NCBI RefSeq assembly: GCF_006874475.1
Contig: NZ_VIRM01000038.1
Span: 1-64,000 of the forward strand
DNA: 64,000 bases
Source of the DNA: Microbispora hainanensis
Lineage (GTDB): Bacteria; Actinomycetota; Actinomycetes; Streptosporangiales; Streptosporangiaceae
Direction: 5' to 3'
The notes under the pieces: generated by a model
Databases searched by the model: none
What the model was told of the DNA's origin: nothing
Seen by the model: the letters and a program-made list of their open reading frames with translations, nothing else
Program-made: the position numbers and the translations under genes
Shown: one piece after another, positions 36,101 through 43,900 of the stretch
Layout: every line of letters begins with the position of its first letter
How positions within the stretch are numbered: the first letter of the stretch is position 1

Positions 36101-36696
36101 AGCGACGGCTCCTCACTCGAAGGCCAGGACGCGGCCACGATCGCGGCGACCACCGCGGCGCCCAGCGGCGGGGCGTCGGGCTCCCCGGCCAGGTAGGCCG
36201 TGCCCGCGGAGGCGATCTCCGGATCGGAACACTTCGTCAGCACGTCAAGGAGCTGCTCGCGGTGCTGGTTCAGCAGCGCGGCGAGTTTTCCGGGCGCCCG
36301 CGCGTCGGGCTTCTTCACGGCCACCTTCACGCCGCCCCGCCGCGGATGAAGAACACGTAGCCACGCGGCCGGCATCGTCAGCCGGTCCTCGTCCGCGACG
36401 CTGCCGGTTCCCGCCGGGGAGGTGGCCGGAAGGGAGGTAGTCGGAGGGGAGGCCGCCGGCCGGGCGGTGACCGGCGCGGCGGCCGCGTCCTCCGTGTAGC
36501 CCTTGCGTAACTTCTCCGCCACCAGCTTGCCGGCCGCCGCCTCGGCGGCGGCAGCGGAGCCGAACGACTTCACCTGAGACTGACCGGCCGTGCCCATCCG
36601 CCCATAGCGGATGTTCAGCTCCGTGCCGTTCTGGCGCACTTCCCAGAACTTCGCCGAACCGCCGCCGACATAGGTCAGCATCCGCTCCGCGGTCAT
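33151..36696 (-). CDS. WGR-DUF4132 protein (YehI/MolR-like)
   Basis: 1181 residues from ATG at 36696, chosen because GGAGG lies eight bases upstream. The N-terminus is a WGR domain (FWEVRQNGTELNIRYGRMG, then SFGSAAAAEAAAGKLVAEKLRKGY), which in PARPs binds nucleic acid. A long helical repeat region follows. The C-terminus is DUF4132: ADRLVPDFGL, LTLDYGRRRFVVGFDEQL, KDVRAVAADTIHRLEQAM, RRWSGEDFTRLLVGHPLLW and VGVAHPLEL. This pairing is found with MoxR-vWA systems and in E. coli YehI. It is the first gene of the operon and perhaps the sensor or target-recognition part. Confidence 0.88.
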   Translation of the reverse strand: MTAERMLTYVGGGSAKFWEVRQNGTELNIRYGRMGTAGQSQVKSFGSAAAAEAAAGKLVAEKLRKGYTEDAAAAPVTARPAASPPTTSLPATSPAGTGSVADEDRLTMPAAWLRVLHPRRGGVKVAVKKPDARAPGKLAALLNQHREQLLDVLTKCSDPEIASAGTAYLAGEPDAPPLGAAVVAAIVAASWPSSEEPSLLLFAEAWLAERGLAFAAVAATELASLHPYFFSDTRPVRRLADHESPTHWRDWNRLKPATRVRAVLTTASDAEYAEVVAALAQSREGGLHHRVAASYLVPTEADWVAADCAEMSRLNRGLAFILITAISTPELATLIATHAQAYWIADSLALLATLVDGLGNAAVPVLAGWFDEVDHADSQRRLLGVLAELPADAAMQALLDRIDHKHTQPALLRAAARFPRRAMRMLAAHDGKAADLLLRAHVLSHPGLVTEVRAAVGDAAARRIDAIATAATAATAPAGALPEVLVTPPWTRPRTARKPVVVAGLVCTDEPAVVWGPGERDAWRPARPGDEAWDRPWRESWEAVAGRIADGRGAVWHDEIALFVAGPDELAAPLIEKWRPDDLYGASEWMPRVVARFELAALPAVLDSARRGPATVAPALLPFTGPEIAVLMAEWLARLKSVRATALAWLARHPEAAASALIPPALGKPGVARRQAEQALTVLAAGGARDAVARAAAGYGPAAEAAVADLLAADPLDVLPAKMPVLPEWADAAILTPIHLRGDAGALPPEAVRHVMTMLAISRPGEPYAGLTQVKEACDARSLADFVWSLFQRWQAAGYPSKESWVMDALGLLGDDETVRRLTPLIRAWPGEGGHARAVAGLDLLAGIGSEVALMHLHGIAEKVKFSGLRNRARQKMDEVAAELGLTPQELADRLVPDFGLSADGSLTLDYGRRRFVVGFDEQLKPYVADAAGKRLKNLPKPGVNDDPELAPAAYQRFAGLKKDVRAVAADTIHRLEQAMVNRRRWSGEDFTRLLVGHPLLWHIVRRLVWGLYDPSGRLTGALRVAEDRSFADVEDETLILPGDAVVGVAHPLELGEDLAAWAEVFADYEILQPFPQLGRETYGPDETLLAEICSAKIPTVKVIGLERRGWRRGDPQDAGLQFWIERDVPGGQVITIGISPGIAIGYLDFADEQTLEGIALDGLDPVTVSEILRDLREITR

Positions 36697-36849
36697 GCCG
36701 ACACCTCCACCGTGTGCTTGACGTAGCTCGTTGTTCAAGCGACACGACGGAGTGACCGCGCCATCTCGGATGCCTCATCCTCGTGATCGCCAGCGGCGAG
36801 TATCGCGCGCCCGACCGACAATCCGGCAATCACGACGGTTGCGGCGGCC

Positions 36850-37539
36850 TTACCCGGTGGCGGTGTAGCGGTTGGCGAGGTTCCTGCACATGACGTCGGA
36901 CGAGCCGATCCACAGGATCGTGAAGCGATAGCCCTTGCTTGTCCTGGTGACGGCGTCGGCGCAGAAGTCGGGACGGAAACCGTCATCTCTGAGAACGTCT
37001 CCCGTGGGGATGTCGAACGGCAGCCTTCTCAGCAGCCAGCAAACCCCGGTGTCGACCAGCGCGTCCAGGTCTCCGCGGACGACCGCGACCATGCCGATCG
37101 ACCACGCGGCGCGGTCGTGGTGATACACCCCGAGCGCCAGGTGGTCGGTCTCATAGGCGCACTCCGCCGCGTCGTTGACCGCGTTCACCCTGCTGACGAA
37201 GCGCTCGAGCCCGCCGCGGAACTCCCTGAACTCCTCGGAGCGCCCTTCGGGGATGAAACCGAGGACGTCTTCGGCCAGGCCCGCGATGCTGATGCAGGGG
37301 TTCTGCACGATCACACTGACCCCGTCCGCCGGGGAAAAGCTCGGGAGCTGGGACCTCGTGATGGGCCCCGGAGCAGGGCAGACCGGGCCCTTCGGTTTCT
37401 CCGGCTCCTTCGGCTGCTTCGCCTTCTTCGGCTCCTGCACCTGCCCCTTCTCGGTCTCCGAGGCGTTCGAGCCTCCCCCGAACTCCTCGTCCAGGCACGA
37501 CGTGGTGGAAAGGGAGACCGACAGGAGGACGGCGAGCAA
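36850..37539 (-). CDS. Putative lipoprotein of unknown function
   Basis: 229 residues from TTG at 37539, eight bases after the stop of the dimethylformamidase-like gene, which suggests coupling. The N-terminus LAVLLSVSLSTTSC is a very short lipoprotein signal with Cys15 in the lipobox; it lacks the usual basic residues, so the start is uncertain. A Lys/Pro/Glu-rich spacer (KKAKQPKEPEKPKGP) follows, then a Cys-containing domain (VCPAPGPITRSQLPSFSP, NPCISIAGLAEDVLG, GVCWLLRRLPFDIPTGDVL, DVMCRNLANRYTATG). No family recognised. It may be the last gene of the NRPS minus-strand arm. Confidence 0.6.
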   Translation of the reverse strand: MLAVLLSVSLSTTSCLDEEFGGGSNASETEKGQVQEPKKAKQPKEPEKPKGPVCPAPGPITRSQLPSFSPADGVSVIVQNPCISIAGLAEDVLGFIPEGRSEEFREFRGGLERFVSRVNAVNDAAECAYETDHLALGVYHHDRAAWSIGMVAVVRGDLDALVDTGVCWLLRRLPFDIPTGDVLRDDGFRPDFCADAVTRTSKGYRFTILWIGSSDVMCRNLANRYTATG

Positions 37540-37549
37540 CCTGTAGGCG

Positions 37550-39391
37550 TCAGATAGGGCGCCAGCGCAGGGGGGTGCCGGGTCCGGCGGCGACGACGAG
37601 CCCGGCGTGGGCGGTGAACGTGGTGCCCGGCACCGCCTCCGCGTGGCACTCCCAGTCGTTCGCGGAAGGCGGGGGAAGCCGGGTCAGCAGACGACCCTCG
37701 CAGTCGAGGGCGAAGAGCCTGCCGTTCATCCCGCCGAGGGCGACGGCGCCTCCCGACGAGCCGGCGCGCTCCCAGCCGTCGCCGCCGAACGGCTGCCGCC
37801 ACAACTCCCCCGACGACGTGGCCACCCAGAAGGTGCAGTCGGCCACGGCCAGGCCGACGGCGGACCCGGGCGCGGGGCCGGCCTCCCGCCATCCCGGCTC
37901 GTCGTGGCGCAGGAGCCGCCCGTCGCGTGTGACGCCGTACAGGCCGGCGGCGACGCCGCCCGCGGCCTCGCGGGGGACGGCCAGGGCGCGTACGCCGTCG
38001 GCGGCGCCGACGGGCCGCCAGGGCAGGTTCTGGCCGCACAGCTCCCGGGCCAGCAGCGTGCCGTCCGCGCTCACCGCGTGCAGGGTGCGGCCGAGCACCG
38101 CGAGCGCCCGCAGGTCGGCCGGCGGGCCGATCACGTCCCAGCGCTCCTCGCCGGGGGCGGCCGACAGCCGGTCGACCACGTTGCGGGTGATCCGGTCGAC
38201 GACGGGGTCGTGCAGGCCGTTGCCCCAGTTCACGGTGGCGGCGGTGAAGACGGTGCCGAGACCGCTGGTGAACACGCCCATGGTCGCCATGCCGCCCTGG
38301 CCGTACGCGCTCCAGTGCCGCAGGTCGGCGGTGGCGAGGACGACGAACGACGGCGGCGTGCCGTTCCTGCCGGTCGCCCGGGGGACCCCGCCGACCTCCT
38401 CGAACTCCGCGGCGTCGGTCTCGTAGCCCAGGCAGCCCTCGCCGAACTTGTCGCCGTCGGTCAGCCCCGTCCCCTCGAACACCCAGTGGGCCGCGAAACG
38501 CGTGGTGTACGACTCCTCCAGCATGCGCGGCATGTGCGGTCCCCAGGCTCCGGCTCCCGCGCGGAAGCTCACGCCGGTCAGCGTGTTCTCCGGCCGGTTC
38601 ACCGGCGCGGCCGACCACTCGACGGTCGTCTGCCGGGGATCGGCGGCGGCCATGGGGTCGGTCACCGGGTCGCGGTGGCAGACCATGGTGCGGCCACCGT
38701 CTTCCAGCCTGATCTGCCACCAGCAGGTGTTGCCGGAGAAGAACGCGACGTTGCCGCCGCGTCGTACGAACTCCTCGACGGCGTCGCGCATCCCCAGAGA
38801 CCAGTACTCGTCGTGCCCGTTGACGATCAGCAGCCGGTGCCGGGACAGCAGGCCGAGGCCGTCGTGGAGGTCCAGGTTGGAGCAGTAGGCGACGTCATAG
38901 CCGCCGCGGCGCAGCCAGCGCATCAGCCCCTCCTCCCAGCGTTCGGGAGGAGGCCCGCCGCCGGGCCGGTCGAAGGTCACCCGCGCGGCCCGAGTGGGCG
39001 ACTCGGTCCAGTAGATGCTCTGCCCCGGTTCTCCCGCCCTGTTGTACGCCTGCCAGGTGGTGAAGGGGACGCTCAGCAGCACCGGCGAGCTGGGCACGGC
39101 CTGCCGCACCACGAAGTAGACCTCGTTGTCCGGGCACGGCGCGCTCCCCGGCAGTCCGAACGGCCACGGCTCGTCGGGGCCGAAGCGAGCCCGATAGAGC
39201 GAGCTGCGCCAGCCGGCGGGGATGCCGAGCTCCCACCGGGGCGCGGAGGCGAGTCCCTCGAACATCACCCGGTCGTCGGCCGCGTCGGTCACCACCACGG
39301 GCGCCGGGCGGTCGAGGACGAAGCCCAGCGAGGCCCCCTGCACGCAGGACGTCGAGGTGGCATAGGCCCGCACGGTCATCGGACTGGTCAT
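37550..39391 (-). CDS. N,N-dimethylformamidase large-subunit-like protein with C-terminal propeller
   Basis: 613 residues from ATG at 39391, which overlaps the stop of the condensation-domain gene as ATGA. Residues about 1-400 resemble the core of N,N-dimethylformamidase beta subunits: PFTTWQAYNRAGEPGQSIYW, YDVAYCSNLDLHDGLGLLSRHRLL, NGHDEYWSLGMRDAVEEFV, RRGGNVAFFSGNTCWWQIR. The last about 200 residues form repeats of a tachylectin/propeller kind (LHAVSADGTLLAREL, LYGVTRDGRLLRHDE, FWVATSSGELWRQPF, LFALDCEGRLLTRL). Such proteins recur in actinomycete clusters, and hydrolysis or formation of a C-N bond on the peptide product is possible. Confidence 0.75.
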   Translation of the reverse strand: MTSPMTVRAYATSTSCVQGASLGFVLDRPAPVVVTDAADDRVMFEGLASAPRWELGIPAGWRSSLYRARFGPDEPWPFGLPGSAPCPDNEVYFVVRQAVPSSPVLLSVPFTTWQAYNRAGEPGQSIYWTESPTRAARVTFDRPGGGPPPERWEEGLMRWLRRGGYDVAYCSNLDLHDGLGLLSRHRLLIVNGHDEYWSLGMRDAVEEFVRRGGNVAFFSGNTCWWQIRLEDGGRTMVCHRDPVTDPMAAADPRQTTVEWSAAPVNRPENTLTGVSFRAGAGAWGPHMPRMLEESYTTRFAAHWVFEGTGLTDGDKFGEGCLGYETDAAEFEEVGGVPRATGRNGTPPSFVVLATADLRHWSAYGQGGMATMGVFTSGLGTVFTAATVNWGNGLHDPVVDRITRNVVDRLSAAPGEERWDVIGPPADLRALAVLGRTLHAVSADGTLLARELCGQNLPWRPVGAADGVRALAVPREAAGGVAAGLYGVTRDGRLLRHDEPGWREAGPAPGSAVGLAVADCTFWVATSSGELWRQPFGGDGWERAGSSGGAVALGGMNGRLFALDCEGRLLTRLPPPSANDWECHAEAVPGTTFTAHAGLVVAAGPGTPLRWRPI

Positions 39392-40734
39392 CGGAGGGCC
39401 GTTTCGACGAGGAGGGCTTCGAGTTCCAGGAGATAACGCTCCATGCCGGGCCGGGACAGACAGCGGGTGTCGGCGGTGAGCGAGACGCCCTCGGCGGTGA
39501 GGTGGACGCAGAACCGGCAATTGAGCTTGTCCTGGCTCATCGGCCAGGTCACCGACGTCTGGGCCAGCGCGGCCGTGATCTCGGCCGGGTCGCACCGGGC
39601 GGGCCCCGGGTCGGCGAAACGCATGTCGTTGAAGCAGCAGTAGGGGTGGATCGGCTCGCCACGCTCGGCGCTCACCGAGGCCGTGATCCGGTTGCGGTCG
39701 GCCGGGTCGTGGTAGGCGCTGCGGTAGGCGCGCAGCGCGGCCGGCCCGGCGGCCCGCAGCAGGCCGGCGAAGGTCGCCTCCCGCCGGTCGAGCGTGAACA
39801 GCCCCTCCTGCGACATCGTGGCGACGATGTCCGTCGTGTCGCGGCGGAACCGGTTGGCCGAGATCGGCAGCACCGCGCACGTCTCGTGGCCGGTGAACCT
39901 GCCGACCAGCTCCGCCACGGCCGTCAGCAGCACGGTCGAGGTCGAGGCGGCGTGCTCGGCGGCGATCGAGCGGACGGCGAGCTCCAGGGCGGGGGAGCGC
40001 AGCAGCGCACGCCAGATGGGCGGCCCGGCCGGAGATCCGCTCGGCGCTGAGGATGTGGAGAACGCGGCGAACATCGTCGGCGGGATGCGCCGATATTCGC
40101 GCTCCCAGTGCGCCGCCGCCGTCTGCGCCGCCCGCCGTCCTTCGGCACCGGCCTGCCGGCGCGCGAGGTCGAGCGGCTGCGGAGCCGCGGGCCGCCGTAC
40201 GTTTGGACCCCGGAGCAGCAGTATCCGCAGGTCGCGCAGTGCGACCTCCGCGCCGAGCCCGTCGGCGGCCAGATGGCAGAAGACCAGCACCACATGGGCG
40301 ACCCGATCGCCGTCGAGCACCAGCGCCACCCGCACCGGCCATTCGCCGAAGTAGTCGAACGGCCGCGCCGCCAGCTCGTCCAGCACCCGGTCGGGGTCCT
40401 CGGTCGTGACCACGACCGGCAGCCGGCCCTTCTCCGCCAGCCGCTGGTAGGGCTCCGCAAGTGTGGTGCGGAGCGGGTCGCTCATTCGGGTGCGAAATGC
40501 GCCGTGCCGCGCGAGGAGGGCGGCCAGCGCCGCGCACACCTCGGCGACGGTGCGGGAACCCGGCACCTTCAGCACCCGGCCGAAGTTGAAGTAGTGGTCG
40601 TCGGGGGCCGTCCGCACGATCGCCTCCCAGATGGCCCGCTGACCCCAGGTCAGCGGCGCCGTCGGCGGTCCGGTTGAAGGTGCGGAACCCGGTCCGGCGA
40701 ACTCGACGTACGGCGTCGGGCCGGTGACGCTCAT
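39388..40734 (-). CDS. Free-standing condensation-domain protein
   Basis: 448 residues with NRPS condensation architecture: LTWGQRAIWEAIVR near the start, VVLVFCHLAADGLGAEVALRDL in place of the HHxxxDG motif, and late motifs such as AVLPISANRFRRDTTDIVATMSQ and HPYCCFNDMRF. The second His and the DG are kept; the first His is Cys, which is tolerated in several C domains. No carrier or adenylation domain is attached. It lies between the free carrier and the dimethylformamidase-like gene with ATGA overlaps at both ends, so it probably condenses or releases an intermediate bound to the free carrier. Confidence 0.85.
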   Translation of the reverse strand: MSVTGPTPYVEFAGPGSAPSTGPPTAPLTWGQRAIWEAIVRTAPDDHYFNFGRVLKVPGSRTVAEVCAALAALLARHGAFRTRMSDPLRTTLAEPYQRLAEKGRLPVVVTTEDPDRVLDELAARPFDYFGEWPVRVALVLDGDRVAHVVLVFCHLAADGLGAEVALRDLRILLLRGPNVRRPAAPQPLDLARRQAGAEGRRAAQTAAAHWEREYRRIPPTMFAAFSTSSAPSGSPAGPPIWRALLRSPALELAVRSIAAEHAASTSTVLLTAVAELVGRFTGHETCAVLPISANRFRRDTTDIVATMSQEGLFTLDRREATFAGLLRAAGPAALRAYRSAYHDPADRNRITASVSAERGEPIHPYCCFNDMRFADPGPARCDPAEITAALAQTSVTWPMSQDKLNCRFCVHLTAEGVSLTADTRCLSRPGMERYLLELEALLVETALR

Positions 40735-40976
40735 CGGGAGGCCGTGGACGCCAGGTGTGCGGCCAGCCGGTCGAGATCGTCCAGCAGGCCCATGCCGTCG
40801 TCGCTCAGGTCGAACTCCACGCCGAACTCCGACTCGATCGCGTCGATCAGCCGCAGCATCGAGATCGACGTGACGCCCAGGGCCGACAGCGGCACGGTCG
40901 CGGCCAGCACCTCATCGGCGGTGACGGCGCCGTCGGACGACTCCGCGACGAGTTCCGCGAGCCTTTCCTTGATCAT
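40731..40976 (-). CDS. Free-standing acyl/peptidyl carrier protein
   Basis: 81 residues, the normal size for a carrier protein. PLSALGVTSISMLRLIDAIESEFGVEF carries the phosphopantetheine attachment Ser (Ser38 or so, in GVTSISM), with an acidic helix-II region and DLDRLAAHL at the end. The ATG at 40976 overlaps the NRPS stop (ATGA) and the stop overlaps the next C-domain gene, so the three are translationally coupled. Confidence 0.88.
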   Translation of the reverse strand: MIKERLAELVAESSDGAVTADEVLAATVPLSALGVTSISMLRLIDAIESEFGVEFDLSDDGMGLLDDLDRLAAHLASTASR

Positions 40977-43900
40977 TCCAGCTCCTTGGCGAGGCGTTCC
41001 GCCTCCTCGTCCGACATCTCGTCGAGCTCGGCGATCAGGAGGTCCTCGATCGCCCGGGCCAGCCCACCGACCGTGGGATGGGTGAACAGCGTGCGGATCG
41101 GCAGCTCCAGGCCGGTCGTGCCGCGCAGCCGCGAGACGATCCGTACGGCGAGCAGCGAGTGGCCGCCGAGCGCGAAGAAGTCGTCGTGGACCCCGGCCCT
41201 CTCGACGCCGAGCACCTCGCCGAAGACCTCGGCCACCAGTTCCTCGGCGTCGGTGCCGGGGGCGACGTACGCCTCCCGGTGGGCCTGCGGCGCGGGCAGC
41301 GCGGCCCGGTCCACCTTGCCGCCCGGCGTCAGCGGCAGCCGGTCGAGCCGGACCCAGGCGGTCGGCACCATGTGCGGCGGCAGCGCCGCGCCGGTGAACT
41401 CCGCCAGCCCGGTGAAGCCGGCGGATCCGGTGACGTAGCCGACCAGCGTGTCGCCGATCGCGACGACCGCGGCCTCGCCCACCTCGGGATGGGCCAGCAG
41501 GCGCGCCTCGATCTCGGCCGGCTCGATGCGGAACCCGCGCACCTTCACCTGTTCGTCCAACCGGCCCAGGAATTCGAGCTGCCCGTCGGGCCGCCACCGC
41601 ACCCGATCGCCGGTGCGGTAGACGCGCTCGCCGTAGAGGTCGGTGAACCGCTCGGCGGTCGGCTCGGGACGGCCGAGGTAGCCGCGGGCCACGCCCGCCC
41701 CGCCGATGCACAGCTCTCCGGCGGCGCCGGGGGGAGCGAGCCGCCCGCCGGCGTCGAGGACGTACACATGAGTGCCCCCGATGGGCCTGCCGATCGGCGG
41801 ACGCCCCGGCGAGCCGTCCAGCTCGGCGAGCGTCGCGATGATCGTCGCCTCGGTCGGGCCGTAGGTGTTGACCAGCCGCACCCGGTCGCCGAACCGCTCA
41901 CGCCAGCGGCTCACCGCGGCCTCGTGCACCTGCTCCCCGCCCAGGATGACCAGCCGCAGCGACGGCGGCCAGGCGATCGACTCGATCTGGTCGACCAGGT
42001 GGTGCCAGTAGGCGGTCGGCAGGTCCAGGACGGTGACGCCGTCGAGATGGTCGGTGAGCGTCACCGCGCCGTCGGGCAGAAGCGCCAGGCGGGCGCCCGA
42101 GGCCAGCGCCGGATAGATCTCCTCGGCGTGCGTGTCGAAGGCGAGCGAGGCGAACTGCACGACCGTGTCATCCGGCCCCAGGCCATACTCCCCGGCCATC
42201 CAGGCGACCCTGGCCGCGAGGTTGCGATGCTCCACGACCACGCCCTTCGGCGTCCCGGTCGAGCCGGACGTGTAGATCACGTAGGCCGCGGCGTCGCCCG
42301 TGACCGGCACGGGCAGCGGCGTGTTCCCGGCGACCGCGTCCGACGCGTACGCCACCGGGACGCCCGGCGGCAACCCCCCAGCCAGGTCGGCGGCCAGGTC
42401 GGCGGCCAGGTCGGCGGAGCTCAGGACGAGCGTGGCGGCGCTGTCGCCGAGCATGAACGCCAGCCGCTCGCCCGGAAGGGCGGGGTCGAGCGGAAGGTAG
42501 GCCGCCCCGGCCCGCCAGACCGCGAGCAGCGCGGCGACGGAGTCGGGCGTACGGCCGAGGAGGACGCCCACGACGTCACCCGGGCCGGCGCCGCGCGCCT
42601 GCAGCAGCGCGGCCAGCTCTGCGGCACGCGCGTCCAGCTCGCCGTAGGTCAGGTCGCCCACCGCGCACGAGTCCCGGTGGGCGCGTACGGCCGAGGCCAC
42701 CAGCTCGGGGACGTACGGCTCAGGGATGACCTCGGGCCCGCGGCCGATCTCCAGCAGGCGGGCCTCCTCCGCCGGGGTGCTCAGCTGCGGGGGAGCGGCG
42801 AAGTCCTGCCGCAGCACCCGCTCCAGCCGGGCCGCCATCGCCTCGACGGTGCCGGGGTCGAACAGCGCGGCGTCGTAGGAGAGCACGACGAGCAGCTCGC
42901 GCTCGTCCTGCCACGCCTCCAGCATCAGGTCGAACTTGACCTGTTCGAAGCCGTGCGCGAACGGCTCGGTCACCAGCCCGGAGAAGGCGGCCGGGGCGGC
43001 GCCGGTGTCCTGGTTGTGCAGGATCGCCATCGTCTGGAAGGCGGGCACGCGCAGCCGTTCGAACGGGATGCCCTGATGCTCGAACGCCGACAGGACCGCG
43101 TCGCGGGTGCGCTCCAGCGACTCTCCGAAACTCGGCCGGTCCGCGTGCTCTGGCCAGGTGCGGATCAGGAGGACGTCGGCGAAGTAGCCGACCACGTTCT
43201 CGAACTCGACCCGGTCTCTGCCGGAGGCGACGGTGGCGATCGTGATGTCGCGCTGACCGCTCTGCGCGGCGAGCACCGCCTGATAGGCGGTCAGCAGCGT
43301 CATGAACAGCGTCGCGCCGTGTTCCCTGCCCCGCTCGACCAGCCGCGCCACGTCCTCGGCCGGCAGCCGGAACGTGTGGAAGCCGCCCTTCCTGACCGGT
43401 GGTGAGCGGCGCGGCCGGTCGGCCGGCAGGTCGAGCGGGGCCGCATCGGCCAGCCGTTCGCTCCAGTAGGCGACGAGCTCGTCCTGGTCGCGCTCGTGCT
43501 GCCACCGGGCGACGTCGCCGAACTGCAGGGGCACCGGATCGAGCCGTTCGCCCGAGTAGAGCCGCGCCAGCTCGTCCAGCATGACGTTCAGCGACCAGCC
43601 GTCGCCCAGCATGTGGTGGAGGACCACGCACAGCACGTGGTCATCCAGGTTGTGGTCGGCGGAGCAGATTCGGATCAGCGTCACGCGCAGCGGCGGCCGG
43701 GGAGCCAGGTCGAACGCCGCGTTCGTGCGCTCGGCGACCAGCGCCTCCGCGTGCGCGACGTCGGCGGCCGAGACCGCCTCGACAGGCACGGGCCCGGGCG
43801 GCTCGACCACCGCGACCGGGGCGCCGTCGACCTCGGGAAACCGCGTGCGCAGGCTCTCGTGCCTGGCGACCAGCGCCGCCAGGGCCCGTTCGAGGGCCGC

